The translations under genes and the position numbers were made by a program. DNA of 6,430 nt. It comes from Candidatus Thorarchaeota archaeon. GTDB lineage: Archaea; Asgardarchaeota; Thorarchaeia; Thorarchaeales; Thorarchaeaceae. How positions within the stretch are numbered: the first letter of the stretch is position 1; each line of letters begins with the position of its first letter. The notes under the pieces are model-generated. The model ran no database searches, had not been told where the DNA came from, and saw only the letters and a program-made list of their open reading frames with translations. The stretch lies in contig JABCSP010000129.1 in assembly GCA_018238825.1 (NCBI GenBank), forward strand, positions 1-6,430, given 5' to 3'. Positions 1-6,320 of this stretch are shown here, piece after piece.

Positions 1-1628
1 ATAGCTATGTTACTGATGGTTCTGTGACTATCAATTCGGTTTCTGCAACTTATCAGGGGTCCGGATTGTGGAGAATTTCAGAGTCTAGGAGCTCAGTAAT
101 TAGCGTAACCTACAATGTCACTGCATGCTCAGGTAATACCCATGATATCACAACCGTTGATCAGAATACGCAGTCAATCGCAATCATCTGGGACCGTATA
201 ATTGTAGATTCATACAGTGTTTCTGATGGTCGTGCCAACATTGATGCTTCAGTGAATATTGATGTAACTCTTAGCTTTGAATATGACAGCACATTCGTTA
301 CTGATGGTTTCGTAACTATCAATGGATACTCAGCATCAAATGAAGGTGCTGGAGTTTGGAGGATTATTCAGACTAGAAGTTTAATCCAAAGTGTAACCTA
401 CGATTCTGTAAGTTGCACTGGTAATACTTATGGGATTACTACCGTCAACCAAAACAGTCAATCTCAGGATGTTATCTGGGACCAGATTGTTGTGCAATCC
501 TATACTGTTCTAGACAATCATGTAAATGTTGATGATTCTGTGAATATCGATTTTGTCTTGCACTATGGTTATGACGATTCTCCAGTAACTGATGGAACTG
601 TTAGTATCAGTGCTATTGCAGCTGTTCACCAAAGTAGTGGAACCTGGAGAATCTCTGACTCACGAAGCAGTGTTCAATTGGTTACTTATGACACAGTTGT
701 TTGCTCAGGAAATTCATTCAGCATTAACAGCGTTAATCAGGACAGCCAAACTCAGGATGTTATTTGGGATCAGATAACCGTGCGCTCATATTCTGTTGAT
801 GACAACCATGTTGATCTAGATACCTCCGTCACTATCAATGTGACACTCGAGTATGAATACGCAGACACAAGCGTAGTCAATGGTGTGGTTATTGTTCAGT
901 CAGTTTCTGCATCTCATGTTGGAAACGGCATTTGGCAGATTAGCGTGGTTAAGAGCTCTGTACAAATGGTTACATTCAATTCCGTTGTTTGTTCTGGTAA
1001 CTCATTTGGTATATCTTCAGTGAATCAAAATGGACAAACACTGGATGTAATATGGGACCAGATAACCGTGCGTTCATACACTGTTTTAGATGATCGTGTG
1101 AATATTGGTGATTCAGTAAATATTGATGTTCTTATTGAATACGAATATGCTGATTCTCCCGTTACTGATGCTACTGTAACTATCAATGGAGCTTCTGCTT
1201 CTCATATTGCAGCCGGAGTTTGGCGTGTTGTTGATTCACAGGGTTCAGTTCAAAGTGTAACCTACGACCTAATTGTCTGTACTGATAATCTATACGGAAT
1301 TAGTACTGTCGACCAGAGTTCACAATCAACCAGCGTTGTTTGGGATAGGATTGTCGTCATCTCTTACCAGGTTCTTGACACAAGGGTAAATCTTGATGAC
1401 TCAGTGAATGTTGACGTTGCTTTAGAGTATGAATACGATAACACTGATGTTACCGATGGTTCTGTTTCAATCAATGGAATCAGTGCAACTCATCAAGGCG
1501 GAAATATCTGGAGGATTTCAGACTCAGAGTCTGTTGTTGTAGCAAACACATACAATAGTGTTACCTGTGCTGACAATACACATAGTATCTCGATTGTTGA
1601 TCAGAATGGGCAGACCACAGCAATCATC
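1..1628 (+). repeat. Regular 96-residue (288-bp) tandem Ig-like units, one partial plus five complete
   Basis: Unit boundaries set at the WD[QR] motif fall at bases 189, 477, 765, 1053, 1341 and 1629, an exact 288-bp period; bases 1-188 are the end of a preceding unit. Each unit follows the same order: WD[QR]I-V-SY, then D-x-x-VN-x-x-x-SV, a strand ending LEYEY or similar, VTDG followed by a strand (often TING), SAS/SAT, G-x-WRI, SSVQ-x-VTY, a lone Cys followed by x-[GD]-N, then GI-x-x-V-[DN]-Q and DVI or similar. Alternating hydrophobic and polar residues suggest a beta-sandwich fold. DNA stretches are shared between units; for example, the start of units 765 and 1053 differs by one base over TGGGA[CT]CAGATAACCGTGCG. 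This points to expansion by duplication or homogenisation by conversion. The Ig-like label is structural inference. Confidence 0.9.
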
Positions 1629-4600
1629 TGGGATCAAATTACAGTCAGATCTTATATCTTCCTTAATACCAGAAATAATGTCGGATCAACAATCACTCTA
1701 AACGTTACGCTGGAATATGAGTATAATGATTCTGACGTAACTGATGGAATGATAATTATTAATTCCATTCCATTCACTTACACAGGATCAAACGGAGTTT
1801 GGACAACAGATCGAGTACAGAATTCTGTTACATCCGAACTCTTCAACTCCGTCATTGCTTCAGGCAACACTCATGATATTATAGAAGTCGATCAGAATGG
1901 TATGGCAGCAACACTAATCTGGGATCGTATCCGAATACTAACAACCACGGTTGATAATTCAAGACTCAATAAGAATGCTACTGCAAGAATCATGGTTACT
2001 GCAGAACTAGAATATGATAGTCAACCATTGGGGTCAGGTGACTTCTTAGTTTTAGATGGTTCTGCTATGACTTGGGATAATGGAAATGGTTGCTTCTATC
2101 TTGAAGTAAACCAGACCACTGTTGGTCTTTGGAATTATTATGTGAACACAACTGGTGCTCTCGAAACCTTCTATGGCATATCTCAAGTTTATGTGGCTGG
2201 TCAATCACAAGATGTGATTTGGGATGAACTATCCATCACAATAACTCCTGACGCCACGTCTGTAAACGATCATGATTCAGTTAGCTTTACATTAGCTGTT
2301 ACATTTAGCTATGATGGTTCGTTATGCACATCATATACTGTGGATATTAGTCGTAATGGGACCTATTGGTTGTCTTTCATAACTTCGAACGTTTCAGAAT
2401 TTGTTGATGATGATGATAACATTGCTCTAACATATAATTACTCAACTTTCGCTGTAGCTGGTGAGAGTTCATTTGGAATTACTGTTTTCACAACTAATAC
2501 TGTTGAAGTGACTTGGTCTACGCCTACAAACTTTGCACCATTTAATAATGGCGCTCCAACATTAAACAATCCAGATGATTCCGATAACATGTACTCCCGG
2601 CTCAGATTTTACTACATTACATCTTCAATTGTGGATTACGATGGATATAGCGATGTGGATTTTGTTGAACTATCATTATGGGAAACTGATGGTTTGTATG
2701 AAGTCTGGCGCGTTCGATTTACTTCTGCCACTCAATCCTTCTCTATTGAAGTTGGGTCAGAGTATATCCAATTGTCTGCCAGCAGTTCATTTCTAGAAAT
2801 CGGATATCAGCTAAATGTCACATGGCACATTAAGATTGATTGGGACCACTTTGACATGCAGAATGTAGCTTTGAACCAAACCGCTACAGACATTTCCGCG
2901 TTTTCAGATAGTGACTGGTACCTGTCTAGTTGGGATGTAGAAACATGTCTCGATTATTGGATAGCACCTTATCTATCAGATGACTGGGGTGATGTAGATA
3001 CAGTCGACTTACAAGCCTCCGGCAGCATCATATACTATGGTTCAGGTTCACTTCTTGCTCCTCTAGCTAATGAAACTGATGTTTGGGTGATACATGACTT
3101 TTCTGGTTCATGGTCCGGAGATATCAACGCCTTTGGAGTGTTCTCAGTTTCTGGTATCGGATCTTCTTCTTTCGTGAGAGTGAATATATACACATTCAAG
3201 ATTGTAGAAGCTGGTTTAGGATCCTCAAGTGCTGATCTGTTCTATGATACCAGCCCTACTGCCACATTCATAACTGATCGTATCGAGTTCTATGAATCTG
3301 GAGTAGTCGACTCTCGAATCAATATCAATAGTCCATGTGATGTCTGGTGGAGTGTGAGATATCAATTCAATGGTTCTGAGGTTCAAAGTGGGCTAACAGC
3401 ATATCTCAATGGAATTCATCTTCTTTCATGGGATTCAGCAAATAGTCGCTGGCACTTCCAAGAAATTCGAAGTTCATCAATAAATCGTAGTTACACAATC
3501 AGCAGTGCTTCAGAAACCACACTTGGTATTTTATCTTGGGTACAAACAGCTGATGATCGGTCAGTAATTTGGGACTCACTCATAATATCGATAACTGACC
3601 CGTTAGACCAGCGCACGAATGTTAACACAAATGCAAGTGGTATTAGAGTAAGTGCAATATACAGCTACGATTCGACACCATTTGATGGAACCATTCTTCT
3701 GAGTAATAACACATTTTTGTTTTCAACTGTCCATAGGCAGTATTACACTGCTGCTTCAGCTTCTGGAGATTCGTATGGAATTACTGTCATTGTGGTAAAC
3801 GACCAAACATGGTGTATTTGGGACCAGATTGAGGTTGTTTCAATCATGACTAATATGACATATCTGGATCCCACGGAGTATGTCAGAGTACAAGTGGAAC
3901 TACGCTATGACTTTGATGATGCACCAGTAACATCAGGGAATTTCAGTTTGAAGTTTGAAGAGCTCGTTCACCTGGCTGATGGGATTTGGGAAGTGAATGT
4001 TACTCGGTTAACTTATTCGACTGTGAACTTCGATACTCTAACAGTTTGTGAAGCAACTACATTTGGAATAACAAGCTTTGATATGTATAGCAATGTTAGA
4101 ACTGTTTATTGGGACCGCCTTGAATTCTATGCATCTTACACAACCGATTCTAGAATTGATGTTGGTTCTTCTGGATTCATAATTTGGTCGATTAAGCTGC
4201 AGACCGCTGGCATTAATATTACTTCAGGAGTTGTTGCGACTACATCTGATGGCTCTATCTTGGCTTTTGTAGACGGTGACTGGCGTTCAGTTCATTCAAG
4301 CGATCTCGTAGAAGACATAACATTTACTATGGTATCCGCATCTCTAGAAGGAATAGATTTCTTCGTTAGAAGTACCAGTGATGTAACTATCATCTGGGAT
4401 AGAATCAAAGTGGTATCAACTTCTGCCACTGTAACAAATCCAGAGATTGAACGATACATTCTGATACAGGCTACTCTTGTCTTTGAATATGATAATTCTC
4501 CAGTCACATCTGGAGTAGTTACACTCTGGGATCAAGATAGCCAAATGTCTATGATTTACAATGCATCTGGTGGTTTCTGGTCTGCGAATCTTACGAAAGT

Positions 4601-6257
4601 GGTGACTGGTAATTACACATTTTACATTAGTGCCGTGTCAGGAAATCTATACGGAATCACTGTTGTAGAAATAGATGGTAATTTAGTTACTGTAGAATTC
4701 ATACCTGCAATTCTTCCTCGACTCACACCAATGATGATATTCACAATTACATCAGGATTTGGAATCATTCTATTGGCCAGTGCAATCCTGATTCGTAAGA
4801 AGTATCTGGTTAAGGTGCCTTACGAAATCAAACAAATTAATCGAGCTCTAAAATCAATGGAAAAGAGCGAACCCGTGGAGCCTTTAGATGTTCGAACTCT
4901 TGATAAAATACTGATTGCTGTACTTGAACCTGGATTAGTTGAACTTGGTCTAAGTTCAGAAGAAATTCATGGTGAGGATATCAGCGTAAGTGCGATAGAA
5001 GAAACTTGGGTTCCCGATTCTGAAGCCGAGCTTCAGGATATTATGGAAGAATTCAAGATTCCGGATTATAAGCAGGAAGTCGATGAGGGTGAGCTTGATA
5101 TCTCCATCCTCTCAGAGAGCGAATCTGAAGAAGCATGGTCTGTGATGCTCAAAGAAGTACGACGAATTGAAACTGAAGAAGGGCGAAAAGTACCACTAAC
5201 AAAGGAAGACTGGATTGAGCGAATACCCTCGGAGATTAAGAGCATCTTCTTTGAAGAAGAGCTAAGGGAACTAGATGTGTCTGAATTGGAACATCTTACA
5301 CAGCTTACTCCTACTGAGGTACAGGAGATAGTGGATTCAATTGCTGTAAATGAAGAGATGTACACCCTTGAACCTGAAACATCTGCAGCTGCGATATCAT
5401 CCGCCCTCTGTCAAAGAATTGATTCTCAGACAGGGGAAGAGTTGGATGAAACAGAAGCGAAGGAACGACTCTTCCAACTTCTACCAGTTTTTGTAAAAGA
5501 ATTCTTCTCAACAACTTGGCTTGATAAACTCTCATGTGCAGAAATTGAAGAATTATTGACAATCCCAGAAGATGATTTGAAAACAGTGGTTGAGTCACTC
5601 AAGGATTCCAGAGATGCTTTAGACGAACCTGAAGCTGAACTTGAGGTTAAAGCTGAGATTGAGCCTGAAGTTGAAACTGAAGCTGAGTCTAAGATTACAA
5701 CTCAAGACGACCTCAAAGTTGAACTAATAGCTGAGTTAAAGACTGAAATTGAAGGTGAACCTAAAGTTGAAACTGAAGATGAACCCGAAATTAAGCTAGA
5801 AGATGAACCAGAAGTTGATTTGGGTGAATCAGTCATCGAATATGATGACCCAAGAATGACTGTATTTGTTGAGAAATTTGGTGAAGAGAAAGCCAATCTC
5901 CTAATTACAATTCCAGAAGCGTTGCTGGAAGGTATCCCTGAGGAACAGATCAAGGAGATGGATATGGAACTCTTAGAGGGTCTCAAACAAGCACTGGAAC
6001 CTGAAACAATTGAGGATGAAGGTTCAGAAGAAACCTCTGAAGTTGAGGAAATGTCGGACCCTGAAGCTGAACCTGAACTCAATAATGATCTCATGGCTGA
6101 ACTCGAAATTGAACCTGATGCTGAAGTCGAAGCTGAAGTTGAAGCTGAACCAGAACCTGAAGTTGAACCTGAACTAAAAAATGATCTGATGGCTGAACTC
6201 GAAATTGAACCTGATGCTGAGGCTGAACCAGACGCTGAAGATGAACCTGAGGAATAG
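1..6257 (+). CDS. Giant Ig-like-repeat surface protein with one C-terminal membrane span and acidic cytoplasmic tail (5' end missing)
   Basis: The frame is open from base 3 to the TAG at 6255-6257. The codons before the GTG at 24 read SYVTDGS and match the VTDGSVSING segment of later units, so GTG 24 is internal and at least 2084 residues are visible. In order the protein has: a partial plus eight complete Ig-like units (residues 1-830), a distinct module (831-1083), five more Ig-like units (1084-1560), a membrane helix (about 1570-1590), and a 487-residue acidic tail. Most unit boundaries carry a WD[QR]I-type motif. No catalytic motif is evident. Basic residues after the helix (RKKYLVK) predict the repeats outside and the tail inside. 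I count 24 N-X-S/T sequons before the helix and none after it, which supports that topology. The likely role is adhesion, surface-layer association or receptor-like linkage; this is inferred from architecture only. No named family is recognised with confidence. No signal peptide or promoter can be seen because the 5' end lies outside the window. Confidence 0.95.
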   Translation, partial: SYVTDGSVTINSVSATYQGSGLWRISESRSSVISVTYNVTACSGNTHDITTVDQNTQSIAIIWDRIIVDSYSVSDGRANIDASVNIDVTLSFEYDSTFVTDGFVTINGYSASNEGAGVWRIIQTRSLIQSVTYDSVSCTGNTYGITTVNQNSQSQDVIWDQIVVQSYTVLDNHVNVDDSVNIDFVLHYGYDDSPVTDGTVSISAIAAVHQSSGTWRISDSRSSVQLVTYDTVVCSGNSFSINSVNQDSQTQDVIWDQITVRSYSVDDNHVDLDTSVTINVTLEYEYADTSVVNGVVIVQSVSASHVGNGIWQISVVKSSVQMVTFNSVVCSGNSFGISSVNQNGQTLDVIWDQITVRSYTVLDDRVNIGDSVNIDVLIEYEYADSPVTDATVTINGASASHIAAGVWRVVDSQGSVQSVTYDLIVCTDNLYGISTVDQSSQSTSVVWDRIVVISYQVLDTRVNLDDSVNVDVALEYEYDNTDVTDGSVSINGISATHQGGNIWRISDSESVVVANTYNSVTCADNTHSISIVDQNGQTTAIIWDQITVRSYIFLNTRNNVGSTITLNVTLEYEYNDSDVTDGMIIINSIPFTYTGSNGVWTTDRVQNSVTSELFNSVIASGNTHDIIEVDQNGMAATLIWDRIRILTTTVDNSRLNKNATARIMVTAELEYDSQPLGSGDFLVLDGSAMTWDNGNGCFYLEVNQTTVGLWNYYVNTTGALETFYGISQVYVAGQSQDVIWDELSITITPDATSVNDHDSVSFTLAVTFSYDGSLCTSYTVDISRNGTYWLSFITSNVSEFVDDDDNIALTYNYSTFAVAGESSFGITVFTTNTVEVTWSTPTNFAPFNNGAPTLNNPDDSDNMYSRLRFYYITSSIVDYDGYSDVDFVELSLWETDGLYEVWRVRFTSATQSFSIEVGSEYIQLSASSSFLEIGYQLNVTWHIKIDWDHFDMQNVALNQTATDISAFSDSDWYLSSWDVETCLDYWIAPYLSDDWGDVDTVDLQASGSIIYYGSGSLLAPLANETDVWVIHDFSGSWSGDINAFGVFSVSGIGSSSFVRVNIYTFKIVEAGLGSSSADLFYDTSPTATFITDRIEFYESGVVDSRININSPCDVWWSVRYQFNGSEVQSGLTAYLNGIHLLSWDSANSRWHFQEIRSSSINRSYTISSASETTLGILSWVQTADDRSVIWDSLIISITDPLDQRTNVNTNASGIRVSAIYSYDSTPFDGTILLSNNTFLFSTVHRQYYTAASASGDSYGITVIVVNDQTWCIWDQIEVVSIMTNMTYLDPTEYVRVQVELRYDFDDAPVTSGNFSLKFEELVHLADGIWEVNVTRLTYSTVNFDTLTVCEATTFGITSFDMYSNVRTVYWDRLEFYASYTTDSRIDVGSSGFIIWSIKLQTAGINITSGVVATTSDGSILAFVDGDWRSVHSSDLVEDITFTMVSASLEGIDFFVRSTSDVTIIWDRIKVVSTSATVTNPEIERYILIQATLVFEYDNSPVTSGVVTLWDQDSQMSMIYNASGGFWSANLTKVVTGNYTFYISAVSGNLYGITVVEIDGNLVTVEFIPAILPRLTPMMIFTITSGFGIILLASAILIRKKYLVKVPYEIKQINRALKSMEKSEPVEPLDVRTLDKILIAVLEPGLVELGLSSEEIHGEDISVSAIEETWVPDSEAELQDIMEEFKIPDYKQEVDEGELDISILSESESEEAWSVMLKEVRRIETEEGRKVPLTKEDWIERIPSEIKSIFFEEELRELDVSELEHLTQLTPTEVQEIVDSIAVNEEMYTLEPETSAAAISSALCQRIDSQTGEELDETEAKERLFQLLPVFVKEFFSTTWLDKLSCAEIEELLTIPEDDLKTVVESLKDSRDALDEPEAELEVKAEIEPEVETEAESKITTQDDLKVELIAELKTEIEGEPKVETEDEPEIKLEDEPEVDLGESVIEYDDPRMTVFVEKFGEEKANLLITIPEALLEGIPEEQIKEMDMELLEGLKQALEPETIEDEGSEETSEVEEMSDPEAEPELNNDLMAELEIEPDAEVEAEVEAEPEPEVEPELKNDLMAELEIEPDAEAEPDAEDEPEE
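1629..2513 (+). repeat. Diverged Ig-like units 6-8
   Basis: Three units continue the array but drift from the 96-residue rule. Unit 6 (1629-1919, 97 residues) begins WDQITVRSY and keeps LEYEY and VTDG but lacks the conserved Cys (ASGNTHD instead). Unit 7 (1920-2219, 100 residues) begins WDRIRIL, keeps the later YGIS signature and has its Cys in a different position (GNGCFY). Unit 8 (2220-2513, 98 residues) begins WDELSI and keeps SFGIT, and has a four-Asp run at its centre. Sequons increase here: units 6, 7 and 8 carry two, three and three, against two in all of the preceding regular array. Confidence 0.8.
2514..3272 (+). other. Non-repeat extracellular module interrupting the Ig-like array (about 253 residues)
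   Basis: Residues 831-1083 do not follow the unit pattern. The module opens with a Pro/Asn-rich linker (PTNFAPFNNGAPTLNNPDD). A segment follows with an acidic, aromatic character (VDYDGYSDVDFVELSLWE, then YEVWRVRF). Next come KIDWDHFDM, DWYLSSWDVETCLDYW and a Gly/Ser-rich beta part (GSIIYYGSGSLLAP, then VWVIHDFSGSWSG). The IDWDH and SDDWGDVD clusters contain several Asp residues that could bind a metal ion such as calcium, but this is inference. I have the impression of similar modules between linker-rich regions of other archaeal surface proteins, without being able to name a family. It ends just before TDRIEFYESG, where the Ig-like pattern resumes. Confidence 0.65.
3273..4703 (+). repeat. 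Second, diverged Ig-like block (units 9-13)
   Basis: Five units resume after the inserted module: 3273-3569 (99 residues, starting TDRIEF), 3570-3818 (83 residues), 3819-4109 (97), 4110-4394 (95) and 4395-4703 (103). Signatures of the first block persist: WDQI or WDR[IL] at the start, a polar turn, a strand such as ELRYDF or VFEYDN, the VTSG motif in units 11 and 13, and YGIT/FGIT near the end of several units. The unit at 3570 is about 13 residues short and lacks the G-x-WRI strand, so it may be a partly deleted domain. The last unit ends in VTVEFI, about ten residues before the membrane helix. Cys placement is irregular. This block has 11 N-X-S/T sequons. Confidence 0.78.
4731..4793 (+). 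other. Single transmembrane helix (membrane anchor)
   Basis: Residues 1570-1590 are an uninterrupted stretch of about 21 hydrophobic or small residues (MMIFTITSGFGIILLASAIL then I). A Pro-containing linker (PAILPRLTP) precedes it, and the basic cluster RKKYLVK follows. By the positive-inside rule the following tail is cytoplasmic and the repeats are outside. It is the only convincing membrane span in the visible protein. No archaeosortase-type sorting signal ending at the C terminus is present, since 487 residues follow. Confidence 0.9.
4794..4943 (+). other. Juxtamembrane basic/amphipathic helix and conserved-looking linker
   Basis: Residues 1591-1640 read RKKYLVKVPYEIKQINRALK, then a Glu/Pro spacer (SMEKSEPVEP), then LDVRTLDKILIAVLEPGLVE. 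The first part is a basic amphipathic helix immediately under the membrane; the second looks like another short helix followed by LGL. I recall the pattern of a membrane helix, a basic KxPYxIKxI stretch, an EKxExxEP spacer and a helix ending near LxxLGL from Asgard archaeal membrane proteins. That is memory-based and not verified here. It could be an interaction or signalling linker. Confidence 0.55.
5121..5606 (+). other. Two tandem copies of a helical cytoplasmic module
   Basis: Residues 1700-1773 and about 1787-1861 align by eye. In the first, SEEAWSVMLKEVRRIETEEG leads to WIERIPSEIKSIFFEEELRE, then LDVSELEHLTQLTPTEVQEI. In the second, SAAAISSALCQRIDSQTGEE leads to LFQLLPVFVKEFFSTTWLDK, then LSCAEIEELLTIPEDDLKTV. 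The shared pattern is an amphipathic helix, an acidic turn, a Pro in hxxhPxxhKxhFF, then L-[SD]-x-x-E-h-x-x-L and a final helix ending in V-[DE]-S-[IL]. The DNA shows little similarity, so the duplication is old. A shorter, looser third copy may lie at 5898-5999. The function is unknown; a protein-binding helical bundle is plausible. Confidence 0.6.
5625..5819 (+). repeat. First Glu/Pro-rich low-complexity stretch in the cytoplasmic tail
   Basis: Residues 1868-1932 are dominated by Glu with Pro, Val, Ala and Lys in a loose EPE-x-E or E-x-E-x-EP pattern (EPEAELEVKAEIEPEVETEA, later EPKVETEDEPEIKLEDEPEV). In the middle, DDLKVELIAELKTEIEGEP resembles the NDLMAELEIEPDAE motif of the second stretch and may be a degenerate copy of it. 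Lys is too sparse for a classical single alpha-helix, so this is likely an extended or disordered spacer between helical modules. Confidence 0.75.
5898..5999 (+). other. Possible third, shortened helical module
   Basis: Residues 1959-1992 read LLITIPEALLEGIPEEQIKE then MDMELLEGLKQALE. The order (hydrophobic helix with an internal IP, a short acidic turn, then a D/S-x-E-L-L-E-x-L helix) echoes the core of the two modules upstream, without their N-terminal helix. It is flanked on both sides by Glu/Pro-rich spacers. The relationship rests on pattern only and could be convergence among acidic amphipathic helices. Confidence 0.4.
6060..6251 (+). repeat. 96-bp (32-residue) tandem duplication in the Glu/Pro-rich C terminus
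   Basis: Copy 1 (6060-6155) and copy 2 (6156-6251) both encode PE-[AV]-EPEL-[NK]-NDLMAELEIEPDAE, followed by variable Glu/Ala/Pro residues. A 32-base run is identical between them (6093-6124 and 6189-6220), and most of the few other differences lie in the 3' third. This implies a much more recent event than the helical-module duplication. The second copy runs almost to the stop codon, so the protein ends DEPEE. Confidence 0.85.
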
Positions 6258-6271
6258 GTATGAATAGTATC

Positions 6272-6306
6272 TTTGGAATTGGATTCTAAAATCCAGATAT
6301 TCCAAA
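6272..6306. terminator. Imperfect inverted repeat between convergent genes, candidate bidirectional terminator or mRNA 3'-end hairpin
   Basis: TTTGGAAT (6272-6279) pairs with ATTCCAAA (6299-6306), and TGGATT (6280-6285) pairs with AATCCA (6290-6295). This leaves a CTAA loop (6286-6289) and a three-base GAT bulge (6296-6298), giving 14 base pairs in total. It starts 14 bases after the + strand stop and ends 14 bases before the - strand stop, so it is nearly centred in the 63-bp gap. No long T tract follows on either strand. The stem is AT-rich, so a terminator role is inferred mainly from position and pairing. Confidence 0.55.
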
Positions 6307-6320
6307 ATTAATCATAATCA

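Noticed and set aside
592..777. Short + strand open frame in an alternative phase (61 codons)
   Set aside because: It is wholly inside the regular repeat array, whose reading frame is clearly the real one, and its product has no recognisable pattern.
1..1628. Regularly spaced DNA repeats considered as a CRISPR-like or satellite array
   Set aside because: The 288-bp period is in frame, similarity is spread over the whole unit, and variation follows codons. These are protein-domain repeats with no separate spacers.
2575..2796. Short + strand open frame in another phase (73 codons)
   Set aside because: It overlaps the coherent non-repeat extracellular module and appears to be chance.
4292..4507. 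Short - strand open frame (71 codons)
   Set aside because: It is antisense to units 12-13 of the large gene, with no support beyond the absence of stops.
5066..6094. Three open frames on the - strand (5066-5365, 5311-5598 and 5702-6094), two of them Ser-rich
   Set aside because: They lie antisense to the Glu-rich tail. Runs of GAA/GAG codons lack stops on the opposite strand and read as Ser/Leu/Phe-rich low complexity. Two of them overlap each other, and none has a coherent domain or a plausible start context.
5613..6254. Glu-rich tail considered as a stable single alpha-helix or coiled coil
   Set aside because: Pro recurs every few residues, Lys/Arg are too sparse for the E/K alternation of single alpha-helices, and there is no heptad pattern in the spacer parts.
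6260..6289. Tiny frame starting at ATG 6260 (nine codons, MNSIFGIGF)
   Set aside because: It is too short, sits on the inverted repeat just after the stop codon, and has no separate evidence of translation.
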